Source: a virus
Strand: one strand, 5' to 3'
IMG/VR virus record: IMGVR_UViG_3300050821_008802
Coordinates: 1 to 46,255 of that record
DNA: 46,255 bases
The position numbers were made by a program, and so were the translations under genes. Numbering within the stretch: the stretch's first letter is position 1; each line of letters starts with the position of its first letter. The notes beneath the pieces were generated by a model. That model saw only the letters and a list, made by a program, of their open reading frames with translations, was not told the origin of the DNA and did no database searches. Below, one piece after another: positions 6,919 through 13,804 of the stretch.

Positions 6919-7158
6919 ATGAGCCGGGAAGACTTCAATTTGTTGCTGATGATGCTTGGCACGGCCACTGCCGCGACCGTGCCGGATGGCGTTCTTAAGT
7001 CCGTACCGATCCTCGTGTATCCGAGAAGTCGAAGTCTTGCGCTGCTGAACCGCCTCAACGAAGGCAACCCAAACTACACGCCTTACGAACTTGCCACGTC
7101 TCCCGCGGATGGAGGGCAGGGCCCCGGCCTGCGTTCGCCCAACGAGAGGGACACGTAG
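6880..7158 (+). CDS. Hypothetical protein with duplicated N-terminus, 92 aa
   Basis: ATG 6880 overlaps the previous stop. The first 13 residues (MSYREENGQVVLT) are identical to those of the 106-aa protein at 11456, and the DNA matches in 37 of 39 bases; after that the proteins differ. This one continues with a helix (SREDFNLLLMMLGTATAA) and a disordered C-terminus. An alternative in-frame start exists upstream at 6832, but the coupling favours 6880. Confidence 0.6.
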   Translation: MSYREENGQVVLTMSREDFNLLLMMLGTATAATVPDGVLKSVPILVYPRSRSLALLNRLNEGNPNYTPYELATSPADGGQGPGLRSPNERDT

Positions 7159-7208
7159 ACGATAAAAGATTTTAGATTTTTTCCCCCGGAAAGGAGAAAC
7201 CCAACACC

Positions 7209-7373
7209 ATGAAAACGCTACTTCGCTCACTCTGGAAAAGTGAAGACGGTCAAGACATCGTCGAGTATGCCGTGATGCTAGCCGTGATCCTGATCATCAT
7301 TGTCGGCACGGTGCGTCTGGTCGGATCGAACGCGAACACCGTGTTCTCGAATACGGCCAGCTCGTTGCAGTAA
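7209..7373 (+). CDS. Flp/Fap-type pilin subunit, 54 aa
   Basis: ATG 7209 follows AAGGAGA. The protein has a short basic start, then GQDIVEYAVMLAVILIIIV, which is the hallmark of type IVb Flp pilins (usual form GQDLVEYAL). The Glu-Tyr pair and the hydrophobic helix after it are intact, and the length is normal for the family. In bacteria such pilins are processed by a TadV-type prepilin peptidase and assembled by the tad machinery; no tad gene is present here. A pilin alone in a phage early operon is odd. It might interfere with or join host pili, or be a stray host gene. Confidence 0.85.
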   Translation: MKTLLRSLWKSEDGQDIVEYAVMLAVILIIIVGTVRLVGSNANTVFSNTASSLQ

Positions 7374-7423
7374 GCAAAGCCAGGAAAGGCTCTCTCCCAA
7401 AGTTCTGCGAAAGGAGAAAAACT

Positions 7424-7798
7424 GTGACTTCGACCGATCTCGTCTCCGAACTTCTCACTCTCGGCCCCGGCCAGAATTCTCCCGAGACCCGGCTCTACTC
7501 CCGCCTGCTCTTGCGATTCCTCGCCGACAACATCCACGAGGCGGAATTATCGAACGGTTTGCCGGTACGCGACGCGACCGATTTCGATATGTGGCTCCGC
7601 GAAATGGCTGACAAGGTGGGACCGCCAAGCACCTCATCTCCGGTGAACTTCGCCGATCACGAACTCCGCTCAACCGGCCGCGCAGTAGAAAGCGATTGGT
7701 GTCCTGGCTGTGGCCACATCCACGCCGATCCCGCCGAGTGTGGATTCCCGATGGGCGGGGCGGGAAAGTGTTTGTGTGATCGGAGGCTCCGGGCATGA
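7424..7798 (+). CDS. Hypothetical zinc-binding protein, 124 aa
   Basis: Starts at GTG 7424 with AAAGGAG upstream. The N-terminal part is helical. The C-terminal part holds a likely zinc site (WCPGCGHIHADPAECGF, then KCLC; three CxxC-like positions plus His). The stop forms an ATGA junction with the next gene. Family unknown. Confidence 0.6.
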   Translation: MTSTDLVSELLTLGPGQNSPETRLYSRLLLRFLADNIHEAELSNGLPVRDATDFDMWLREMADKVGPPSTSSPVNFADHELRSTGRAVESDWCPGCGHIHADPAECGFPMGGAGKCLCDRRLRA

Positions 7799-8193
7799 GA
7801 GTTTTACTCATCGACGATACGGCCAGGGCGAGCGTGCAGCGCGTTCTCGACTTTGCGATGCTGCCGGACAGCTGGTACTTCCCCGGTCGGAGTTCGGATA
7901 TTCCCGGCAACGATCCCCGGTTCGTGGCCCATTTGCGCTACGGCTTCCGCTGCGTATTCACAGTAACCAAAGCGCCGGATGGATTCGTATTCCGTCATCT
8001 CACGATCTCCGTCGACAGCGATAAATATCCGAATGTCGCGGCAGCTTGCGCGATTGCTGAAATGTTTGGCTTCAGCGGGTGGGACGGCAAGACGATGGAC
8101 CGCTTGCCGGCCACGTGGATGGCGAATGTCAACAAGAAGGAACACTGCATTGTTCTGGCGCAGCCTTACGAAGATGCGAGGGCAACCGCATGA
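7795..8193 (+). CDS. Hypothetical alpha/beta protein, 132 aa
   Basis: Coupled by ATGA at 7795. The sequence alternates strands and helices, with an aromatic core (WYFPGRSSDIPGNDPRF, then YGFRCVFTVTKAP) and a late FSGWDGK segment. It reads like a compact phage protein of unknown function that sits beside the following gene in a coupled pair (ATGA at 8190). Confidence 0.6.
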   Translation: MRVLLIDDTARASVQRVLDFAMLPDSWYFPGRSSDIPGNDPRFVAHLRYGFRCVFTVTKAPDGFVFRHLTISVDSDKYPNVAAACAIAEMFGFSGWDGKTMDRLPATWMANVNKKEHCIVLAQPYEDARATA

Positions 8194-8510
8194 GCGCAGA
8201 ACTCTACTCCGCGATCCTCAACCCCGCTGGTCCGAACTATGGCGAATGGCGAGAGATCCTCGGCACGGAAAAAGTCCCGCTGAAATCAGCAGCGTCAGTG
8301 AACGCGGAACTTGGTCCGGAGAGGAACGTGGAAGTCTATTTCCTGAATCTCCCGGCCTTGACGTTGCCGCAACGCGCTGCGCTCCTCGCCCGGCTGGCGA
8401 AGAAATTCAACGCGCCGATCTACGAAGTCGAAAAGGAGATCGACTCGAAGGGCTTTCCGATCCGCGCCGCCGATTTGATTGTCAGCTTCAGTACGAGGGC
8501 CTTCGTGTGA
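8190..8510 (+). CDS. Hypothetical protein, 106 aa
   Basis: Starts at ATG 8190, overlapping the previous stop. An upstream in-frame extension exists but the coupling supports 8190. The protein has a helical middle (LPQRAALLARLAKKFNAP) and an IYEVEKEIDSKGFPI segment followed by a beta strand. No family recognised. The stop is joined to the next GTG. Confidence 0.6.
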   Translation: MSAELYSAILNPAGPNYGEWREILGTEKVPLKSAASVNAELGPERNVEVYFLNLPALTLPQRAALLARLAKKFNAPIYEVEKEIDSKGFPIRAADLIVSFSTRAFV

Positions 8511-8686
8511 ACCTGCTCGCCTTCACCCTCTTAATGATCGTCGCCGTAGCGGCCTGCTACGCCTGCGGGTACACCCACGGAAAATCGGACGGGATGCGCA
8601 AAGGCCGCGAATCGGAAGAAAACTGGTGGCTCGGAGCGGAAAAAGAAGTCGAGAAGACGCGGGAGAAGATTTGGAGGGAAGAGTGA
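8507..8686 (+). CDS. Small single-pass membrane protein, 59 aa
   Basis: Starts at GTG 8507, overlapping the previous stop. Residues 2-19 (NLLAFTLLMIVAVAACYA) form one membrane helix, followed by a charged, helical cytoplasmic part ending in KTREKIWREE. The stop overlaps the GTG of the large membrane protein that follows, so the two could act together. Confidence 0.6.
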   Translation: MNLLAFTLLMIVAVAACYACGYTHGKSDGMRKGRESEENWWLGAEKEVEKTREKIWREE

Positions 8687-9960
8687 ATAAATACCCCATC
8701 TGGCTCGGCATCGCGGTCGCGGCGGTCATGGTGTGCGTCACCTCGAATTATGCGTGGTGGATGGTCGTAGCTGTCGGCATCGGCGCAAACGGGATTGCCG
8801 TCGCGGCGAATGGCTGGAAGATGCCGGTACGGGGACAGCTTGAAGAAGGAATCCGCCACGCTCCGATGACGGGAAGCACGCGATTCAAGTGCTTCGGGGA
8901 TGTGATTCCCGTGGGGTTCGGCAAAGCGTCCATCGGAGATTTCCTGATTTGGGCTGGGCTCATGGGCGTGTGGGCCACTCGCGGGTCTATTCCTTACGAG
9001 AAGCTGGTTGCCGCCTCTTGCCTGCTCTGGTGGGCGTCGGGATGGGCAAAGGGTTTCAACCTGTTCAAGAAGTGGCCAGCCGAAGCGCGGCGCGATGCCC
9101 GGAAGAACATTCCAATCGTGCTGGTACTGATGGCGCTCGGCAACCTGGTGAACCTGCGCGGGTGCAGTTTCGGAGATTTGCGAGCTTCGGCAGAAAGCCT
9201 CGAAGGTATCGCAGCGTCGGCTCCGAGTCCAGTGAAGCCGAAGGTTATCGCTCAGGAAAAATGGCGCGATCTCGGCAAGCTGGCTCCGCTGAGTCCAGCA
9301 TTTCTAACGCGGCTCAAATTGGAATCGGCGGCGAACGTACGCGAAGGCAAGGCCAGAGCGGAAGAGGAGGCGAAGCGCAAAGCCTTCGATCCGAAGAAAG
9401 CCTTCGAGCACGAAGAAAAGCGCATCGAGGCCAAGGCGCGGCCAGCGTTCGAGCGGGAGCAAAAGCAGGCGGATGCGGTCCGCGCCGCAGGAATAGGAAG
9501 CTTCCCCGGATACTCCGTGAACTGCGACCGCAATGGAAGCTGCGCGGTGTCGGATGGCGACAAAGTTTTTCTGACGGTCAGGGGCGGCGATTATTTACCT
9601 TCAAGCGCTGGCGCCACAACCGCCGGATGGATGGTCTTCACGCAGTCGTCGACTGCTGGCACGGTCACGATCAGCAACCCCGCAACGATGAACAACTCCG
9701 GAACGATGCAGCCCATCGGCACCCGCAAAGGTCCATTCTGCCGCGTCACCTGCACCTTTACCTGCCACCAGCCCGGAGGGAGCGGCAGTGCCGATGCAGA
9801 AACTGATGCCAAATACTGCAAACAGCAGCACATCCCCGATGATGTGGTGAGCGTCATGGGATGGGTCGATGCCGGGAACGGCTACGAATACCAGAGCGGC
9901 TGGCCGGGGCCAGCGTCGGAGCCAGGCGCGCTGAAGTACAAACTCTACTGGAAGCCGTAA
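8683..9960 (+). CDS. Large membrane protein with coiled coil, 425 aa
   Basis: Starts at GTG 8683 in a GTGA junction. The N-terminal 160 residues contain about five hydrophobic segments (near 5-20, 24-42, 85-103, 108-124 and 142-157). A Lys/Glu/Ala-rich stretch (about 200-265) looks like a long helix or coiled coil. The C-terminal 150 residues are beta-rich with several Cys (CDRNGSC, FCRVTCTFTC), suggesting a folded domain that may be disulfide-bonded if exported. It is the largest unexplained early gene. Possible roles include envelope remodelling or superinfection exclusion; nothing in the sequence decides this. Confidence 0.65.
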   Translation: MNKYPIWLGIAVAAVMVCVTSNYAWWMVVAVGIGANGIAVAANGWKMPVRGQLEEGIRHAPMTGSTRFKCFGDVIPVGFGKASIGDFLIWAGLMGVWATRGSIPYEKLVAASCLLWWASGWAKGFNLFKKWPAEARRDARKNIPIVLVLMALGNLVNLRGCSFGDLRASAESLEGIAASAPSPVKPKVIAQEKWRDLGKLAPLSPAFLTRLKLESAANVREGKARAEEEAKRKAFDPKKAFEHEEKRIEAKARPAFEREQKQADAVRAAGIGSFPGYSVNCDRNGSCAVSDGDKVFLTVRGGDYLPSSAGATTAGWMVFTQSSTAGTVTISNPATMNNSGTMQPIGTRKGPFCRVTCTFTCHQPGGSGSADAETDAKYCKQQHIPDDVVSVMGWVDAGNGYEYQSGWPGPASEPGALKYKLYWKP

Positions 9961-9968
9961 AGGAGAAA

Positions 9969-10076
9969 ATGGCGATGCTCAACGTGCTGCGCAAAGACTG
10001 GTTCCGAGTGCTCGAAGAGGAAATTTCTCGGCTGCGCTCCACCTACGGAGTGACGGCGGGGAAGGAGAAATTGTGA
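9969..10076 (+). CDS. Small helical protein, 35 aa
   Basis: ATG 9969 follows AAAGGAGAAA that overlaps the previous gene's stop. The product is a short amphipathic helix (LRKDWFRVLEEEISRLRSTY) with a Gly/Lys tail. The stop overlaps the next GTG. The strong ribosome binding site supports it despite its size. Confidence 0.5.
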   Translation: MAMLNVLRKDWFRVLEEEISRLRSTYGVTAGKEKL

Positions 10077-10384
10077 ATTGGATTCGTCTAAAGATTCAGT
10101 GGTTATTGTCCGCGATAGCGATTCCGCTTGGCTTTAATCACCGACTGAGCCAGTTCTGTGATCGTTGCGGCAAATCGCACTGGATGGGTTTTTGGGCGGC
10201 AAATGATGTTTGGATCGCGGTCGCTGGAAATGTAAATGATCATCGGCATGGAGCGTTCTGCATTTCGTGCTTCGATGCGCTGGCCCGAAGAAAGGGCATT
10301 CTTTTGGATTGGACGCCAACTTTTGAGGCAAAGCGTGCCGCGAACTCAGGCGGAGTGACGGCGAAGGAGGGTCAGGGTCAGTGA
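10073..10384 (+). CDS. Small zinc-binding protein, 103 aa
   Basis: Starts at GTG 10073, overlapping the previous stop. It has a hydrophobic N-terminus (IQWLLSAIAIPLGF) and two Cys pairs (FCDRCGK and FCISCFD) about 32 residues apart, as in a zinc ribbon. The C-terminus is basic. The stop overlaps the GTG of the HAD phosphatase. Function unknown. Confidence 0.6.
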   Translation: MNWIRLKIQWLLSAIAIPLGFNHRLSQFCDRCGKSHWMGFWAANDVWIAVAGNVNDHRHGAFCISCFDALARRKGILLDWTPTFEAKRAANSGGVTAKEGQGQ

Positions 10385-10818
10385 TCTACATTTTCGACAT
10401 TGATGGGACGTTGGCGGACTGTTCGCACAGGTTGCACTTCATTCAGCAAAAACCAGCCGATTGGGACTCGTTCTTTTTGGCGTGCGTCGATGATGAGCCG
10501 ATACCAGAAGTAATCGCCGTTGCTCGTGCTATGTTCTCGACCGCCCAATTATTCATGCTCACCGGACGAAGTGAAGCAGTGCGCATGGAAACGGTTAATT
10601 GGCTCACCTGCGAGCGAGTACCTTGCGATCTTCTGTTGATGCGAAAGAATGGCGATCACCGCGAAGACTGCATTGTTAAAAGTGAACTTTTGGATGAAGT
10701 GCGGAAGCGCTTTCCCGAAGAAGAAATAGCGGGCGTGTTCGAGGATCGCAAACAAGTCGTAGACATGTATCGAGCCAAAGGACTGAGAGTCTTTCAAGTT
10801 GCGGACGGTAATTTCTGA
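10381..10818 (+). CDS. HAD-family phosphatase (polynucleotide 3'-phosphatase-like), 145 aa
   Basis: Starts at GTG 10381. Motif I is FDIDGTLAD (D6 nucleophile, D8 acid/base), motif II is LTGRS (T61), a conserved Lys is near residue 100, and motif III is FEDRKQVVDMY (E121/D122). This is a complete minimal HAD core without a kinase domain. It resembles the 3'-phosphatase half of T4 polynucleotide kinase and many phage nucleotide phosphatases, which use the aspartyl-phosphate mechanism. The substrate could be nucleic acid 3'-phosphates or nucleotides. It is coupled to the previous gene by GTGA and is probably cytosolic. Confidence 0.85.
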   Translation: MIYIFDIDGTLADCSHRLHFIQQKPADWDSFFLACVDDEPIPEVIAVARAMFSTAQLFMLTGRSEAVRMETVNWLTCERVPCDLLLMRKNGDHREDCIVKSELLDEVRKRFPEEEIAGVFEDRKQVVDMYRAKGLRVFQVADGNF

Positions 10819-10865
10819 CGGGCCGCGGACTCTGCCCCGGAGCCGGAGAAAGAGAGGGAGAGGAA

Positions 10866-11144
10866 ATGAGCAACCGAGATTATGACGCTGAGCCATCTGA
10901 GGCGTGGCTGAACAATCGCGCCGATCCGAGTGATGAAGGATCAGCCGCCTACGAAGAATCAATCACGAGTCCGTGGGTGGTTGAATGTAATGGGGTAGTT
11001 GTCTGTGCGGTGGGCATGAAGTTGACGCGCTCACAGGCCGAAAACAAGGTCGCAAACGAACGTCTGGGTAGTTGGAGAGCGCGGCCAGCCACAAAAGCGG
11101 AGATCAATCCGCCTGAATGGTCAGAGCCTCTGTGTGAGGATTAA
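10866..11144 (+). CDS. Hypothetical protein, 92 aa
   Basis: ATG 10866 follows AGGGAGAGG, a strong ribosome binding site. The protein is acidic at the start (RDYDAEPSEAW) and contains a strand-helix segment (WVVECNGVVVCAVGM, then RSQAENKVANERLG) that could be a small alpha/beta fold. No family recognised. A 60-base spacer follows that carries repeat A. Confidence 0.55.
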   Translation: MSNRDYDAEPSEAWLNNRADPSDEGSAAYEESITSPWVVECNGVVVCAVGMKLTRSQAENKVANERLGSWRARPATKAEINPPEWSEPLCED

Positions 11145-11187
11145 ATTCCGGGAGAGCGCCAAGTCTGAGGGGAAAGGGGCCTAGTTC

Positions 11188-11209
11188 GCGCCGGAGATGG
11201 AGGGGTGAA
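11188..11209 (+). repeat. Direct repeat A, copy 2
   Basis: GCGCCGGAGATGGAGG followed by GGTGAA, matching 6294-6315 in 21 of 22 bases. It supplies the ribosome binding site of the gene starting at 11205. Confidence 0.8.
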
Positions 11210-11459
11210 AACGATGCAGCCATTTGCAGACACTTTCAAATCGTTCCACGATCTGCTGATGCGCACGATTCGCTGCCAAGCAGAGGAAGAAACTGAGCCG
11301 GATATTGCGAGAGCCGACGATCTTGCAAATCGCTTCAACGAAGTCGCGGCGCGCGGCGGCTTCAACAATCGGCAGCGAATGCTGGCCGTGGTGCTTTTCA
11401 TGATCATGGCACTCGACGACCGTGAGAAACATGCCGACGGAAAGAGGCTGGTGCAATGA
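11205..11459 (+). CDS. Small helical protein, 84 aa
   Basis: Starts at GTG 11205 behind GGAGATGGAGG (repeat A). All-helical and acidic, ending in a hydrophobic helix (RQRMLAVVLFMIMALDD) and a basic tail. Position behind the same repeat and a similar terminal helix suggest distant relation to the 68-aa protein at 6315. The stop overlaps the next ATG in an ATGA junction. Confidence 0.55.
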   Translation: MKTMQPFADTFKSFHDLLMRTIRCQAEEETEPDIARADDLANRFNEVAARGGFNNRQRMLAVVLFMIMALDDREKHADGKRLVQ

Positions 11460-11494
11460 GCTACCGCGAAGAGAACGGGCAAGTGGTGTTGACC
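11456..11494 (+). repeat. Direct repeat B, copy 2
   Basis: These 39 bases match 6880-6918 except at two silent positions. They encode MSYREENGQVVLT. Confidence 0.85.
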
Positions 11495-11776
11495 GATTGG
11501 ATGGTAGAGCCGATGGCGGAAGTTCTGCTGTATCGGATGACGTTGCTTCCGCTTGCTTTGACGGGAAGACAGAAGGCACTCGGACAGGCGCTCTTTCGTT
11601 TCATGGCCAGCCGGAACGATGTGTGGCAACTTCCCGCAAAGCACGTAATCGACTACTCCGGCATCGCACATAGTCCGGACTGCCCCGGCTGCAAATTCGT
11701 CGATGATTACAAAGCCTTCATCTTTCGGTTACTGGATCAGCTGGAAGAAATTGAACGAGGGGGAGAGATGCACTGA
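11456..11776 (+). CDS. Hypothetical protein with duplicated N-terminus, 106 aa
   Basis: ATG 11456 overlaps the previous stop. The first 13 residues match the protein at 6880, then the sequence diverges into a helical body (EVLLYRMTLLPLALTGRQKA) with a Cys pair CPGC near residue 80. No family recognised. It ends two bases before the ATG of the next gene. Confidence 0.6.
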   Translation: MSYREENGQVVLTDWMVEPMAEVLLYRMTLLPLALTGRQKALGQALFRFMASRNDVWQLPAKHVIDYSGIAHSPDCPGCKFVDDYKAFIFRLLDQLEEIERGGEMH

Positions 11777-11777
11777 G

Positions 11778-12428
11778 ATGACCAATCCCGACACAACGCA
11801 ATTGGAGGGCGCGATGACCGAAGCGAAGCCAGCAACTTGTCCACAGTGCAAAGGAGAAGGATTCATCATTGTGAACGGCTTTAAGCTCACTTGCAGCCAT
11901 CTCGCCGCTCCCGCCGTCGAGTCGAGCGAAGCCGCGGCCCTAAAATTGCCCAACCTGTTAGAGCTTTGCCAACTTTGCGGTCGAACTTTGGGAGAACATT
12001 CACGGGAAGCGTTAACCAGCAAGAATGACCACGGCTGGAAGTGGAAAGAGAACGCCTGCCCGATCGGAGACGCACCATTTCATCGGACGCAAACATTCGT
12101 AGCTGTGGAGCGGGCCGAGTCCCCAGCCTCTACGCCCGCACCCCAGACGATCTGGTTTCATGGAACAACGCGAGAGTGCGCGGAACTTATTAAGCGTGAT
12201 GGTTTCAGAGAGGGGACGTGGTTTGCTCGGCACATGGAAGACGCAGTAACGTTCGGCGGCCCCGTCGTATTTTTTGTTAAAGTTTCATTTTCTGGTAAGT
12301 CTAGCGACGAGTGGCAGGTGTGCTGCTCGAATGCCCTGCCATCGTCCAGCATCACAAACGTGTGGGAATTGAGGGCCAGCGCATCCCCGGCTTCCCCGCC
12401 GCAGAGTTCAAAGAAGGAGACCCGATGA
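11778..12428 (+). CDS. Zinc ribbon plus ADP-ribosyltransferase-like protein, 216 aa
   Basis: The N-terminal part has two zinc-type sites (CPQCKGEGFIIV around 21-24, then CQLCGRTLGEHS). The C-terminal part begins at about residue 125 with IWFHGTTRECAELIKRDGF and continues GTWFARHMEDAVTFGGPVVF. The pattern H128-G-T, helix, GF, strand, FA, helix, FGG resembles the NAD-binding half of the ART fold (ADP-ribosyltransferases and RNA 2'-phosphotransferases). The catalytic Glu expected later is not obvious, so activity is uncertain. ART enzymes of phages modify host proteins or RNA; here that is inference. It starts at ATG 11778 and its stop overlaps the next ATG. Confidence 0.55.
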   Translation: MTNPDTTQLEGAMTEAKPATCPQCKGEGFIIVNGFKLTCSHLAAPAVESSEAAALKLPNLLELCQLCGRTLGEHSREALTSKNDHGWKWKENACPIGDAPFHRTQTFVAVERAESPASTPAPQTIWFHGTTRECAELIKRDGFREGTWFARHMEDAVTFGGPVVFFVKVSFSGKSSDEWQVCCSNALPSSSITNVWELRASASPASPPQSSKKETR

Positions 12429-12631
12429 CCCGAATACTATGGCTGACCTTGCTGCTGGGAATGATGGCCGGAATGCTGGGCTGGAGTGCTATCTTACCCC
12501 TTCTCCGAATTGCACGCCCAGTGCGCCGCTCCGTTCCAGTCCTGGCCGTCCTTCGTGATTCTGTCGTCCCTCCACGCCGCTCCCATCCCTCGACGCCTTT
12601 GGTGCTCAAAAGTAGCGTTTGCGAGCGATAA
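12425..12631 (+). CDS. Small membrane protein, 68 aa
   Basis: ATG 12425 overlaps the previous stop (ATGA) and GGAG lies just upstream. Residues 3-30 (RILWLTLLLGMMAGMLGWSA) form a membrane helix, followed by a very basic, Pro-rich tail. The last 138 bases lie opposite the HNH gene, so the tail may be partly fortuitous. It is the last rightward gene of the early block. Confidence 0.45.
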   Translation: MTRILWLTLLLGMMAGMLGWSAILPLLRIARPVRRSVPVLAVLRDSVVPPRRSHPSTPLVLKSSVCER

Positions 12632-12838
12632 GCGCCTGCCACAGAGGCAGCAACGATGGTTCTGGCGCTGAACCATCACCTCGACTCGTCGCTTGTATTC
12701 GCGCCATCCTGCCGGGGAGTCGACACAGACTTCCCTGCCGTCCGGGTACACGCGCACCGCTCCACTCAAAATTGTTGTATAGCGCAAGGATTGCTCCGGG
12801 TAGTCGCGAGTGCGCGGGATGGGGCGGCGGCGGATCAT
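12494..12838 (-). CDS. HNH endonuclease, 114 aa
   Basis: The ATG (12838) overlaps the stop of the previous leftward gene in ATGA. The C-terminal half holds CCLCGRRLSLANATFEH and later AAHWACNSEKG, the beta-beta-alpha-metal nuclease pattern with a zinc-type Cys pair, a His in FEH and a final His/Asn-bearing helix. Such HNH proteins cut or nick DNA. In phages they often assist packaging or recombination, or are mobile. At the 3' end of the leftward operon with ERF and YqaJ, a recombination or DNA-processing role is likely. It converges with and overlaps the + strand gene at 12425. Confidence 0.8.
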   Translation of the reverse strand: MIRRRPIPRTRDYPEQSLRYTTILSGAVRVYPDGREVCVDSPAGWREYKRRVEVMVQRQNHRCCLCGRRLSLANATFEHQRRRGMGAAWRDDRITKDGQDWNGAAHWACNSEKG

Positions 12839-13278
12839 GGGAAGAATGGGTTCCTTATCCACTCCATCGCGGCGTCGATGTGCTGCTGGTCCCAGCCCTG
12901 CATTGCCACGAAGAGATCGAATTTGCCAGACGAGCCCTTGCGCATCTTCACGCCTTCCTGATTCCACTTCGTATGCGGGTTCCAAACGCCCAGCAGGAAC
13001 ATGGCCGCGTGCCAGGAGCCGGTCGTTGGCGCTCCCGTGTTCATCCATGCGATGAGCTGGTGAACATCCCACGGGTCAGTTCCAGGGACGCCCCGCATCG
13101 TGGGGAAGAGCTTTGCCAATTCGGACATGGCACGGTTAAGGTTGTCGGGCCAGCGAGCGCGTTGCATTCTCTGGCGTTCGATGGACAAGAAGATTTCGCG
13201 CTTCGCTTCGGCACGAAGAGATTCACACTCCGGGCAGGTGCAGTCTGAGGGATGTAGTCTGATCATTGGTCCAGTCAC
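12835..13278 (-). CDS. Hypothetical protein, 147 aa
   Basis: Coupled by ATGA to genes on both sides. Residues about 13-20 (CTCPECES) give a possible zinc site. The C-terminal 100 residues are helical and Trp-rich (PWDVHQLIAWMNTGAPTTGS, then FLLGVWNP and WDQQHIDAAMEWI). No family recognised. The small helical domain with a conserved-looking HAAMFLLGVWN segment could be a protein-interaction module. Confidence 0.6.
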   Translation of the reverse strand: MTGPMIRLHPSDCTCPECESLRAEAKREIFLSIERQRMQRARWPDNLNRAMSELAKLFPTMRGVPGTDPWDVHQLIAWMNTGAPTTGSWHAAMFLLGVWNPHTKWNQEGVKMRKGSSGKFDLFVAMQGWDQQHIDAAMEWIRNPFFP

Positions 13279-13490
13279 TGTGGTCTCCTGCCCTGTAGTG
13301 CCTCTGCCTCGCGATCGGAGAGTTGGCGATCGATCTCGCGTGGCTGAAACAAACGCTCCGGTCCAGGGATCGGGTAGATCATGCGGAATTTCGGGATACG
13401 CGGGAAACGCCCTTCGCCGAGGTCTACGCAGACCATGATTGCGTCCCCGCGCGCATACAGCTTGCCAATTTTAATTTCAGATTTCCTCAC
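13275..13490 (-). CDS. Small hypothetical protein, 71 aa
   Basis: ATG at 13490 overlaps the previous stop and GGAGA lies upstream. The product starts with a beta-rich segment (MRKSEIKIGKLYARGDAIMV) that looks like an SH3-type small barrel, then a helix. No family recognised; it belongs to the leftward operon. Confidence 0.55.
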   Translation of the reverse strand: MRKSEIKIGKLYARGDAIMVCVDLGEGRFPRIPKFRMIYPIPGPERLFQPREIDRQLSDREAEALQGRRPQ

Positions 13491-13804
13491 TGCGATTCTC
13501 CTTTCGCTTCACGCTCCCACTCGGCTTCCATCTCGTCGGTGATCTCGACGCAGTTCCCGAAACCGTGCCACTCGGTATCGTCCGATGATTCAATCACGGC
13601 TCCGCAGCAGCAGCACGGCTTCGGGAAAGGCAAAGGCCCGTACTTCTCTTCCCATCCGGTGATGAAATCCGCAATTGCTGCTTGCTCCGTTGCGCCGTGA
13701 CCGAGAATGCTTCCCGGCCCGTCGTAGGTGTCGTAGTCGTAGGCGCACCAGTCGAATTGACGGATCGGAATCGGCGGGTAGACGTGCTCGGTACGGATTT
13801 TCAC
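13487..13804 (-). CDS. Hypothetical acidic protein, 105 aa
   Basis: Coupled by ATGA on both sides. The central part is YDTYDGPGSILGHGATEQAA followed by a helix and PCCCCGAVIES, a run of four Cys that may bind metal with the nearby His. The C-terminus is strongly acidic. No family recognised. Confidence 0.55.
   Translation of the reverse strand: MKIRTEHVYPPIPIRQFDWCAYDYDTYDGPGSILGHGATEQAAIADFITGWEEKYGPLPFPKPCCCCGAVIESSDDTEWHGFGNCVEITDEMEAEWEREAKGESQ

Noticed and set aside
12619-13248. 209-codon + frame opposite the HNH and the next leftward gene
   Set aside because: The leftward genes are coupled by ATGA and include a clear HNH motif.
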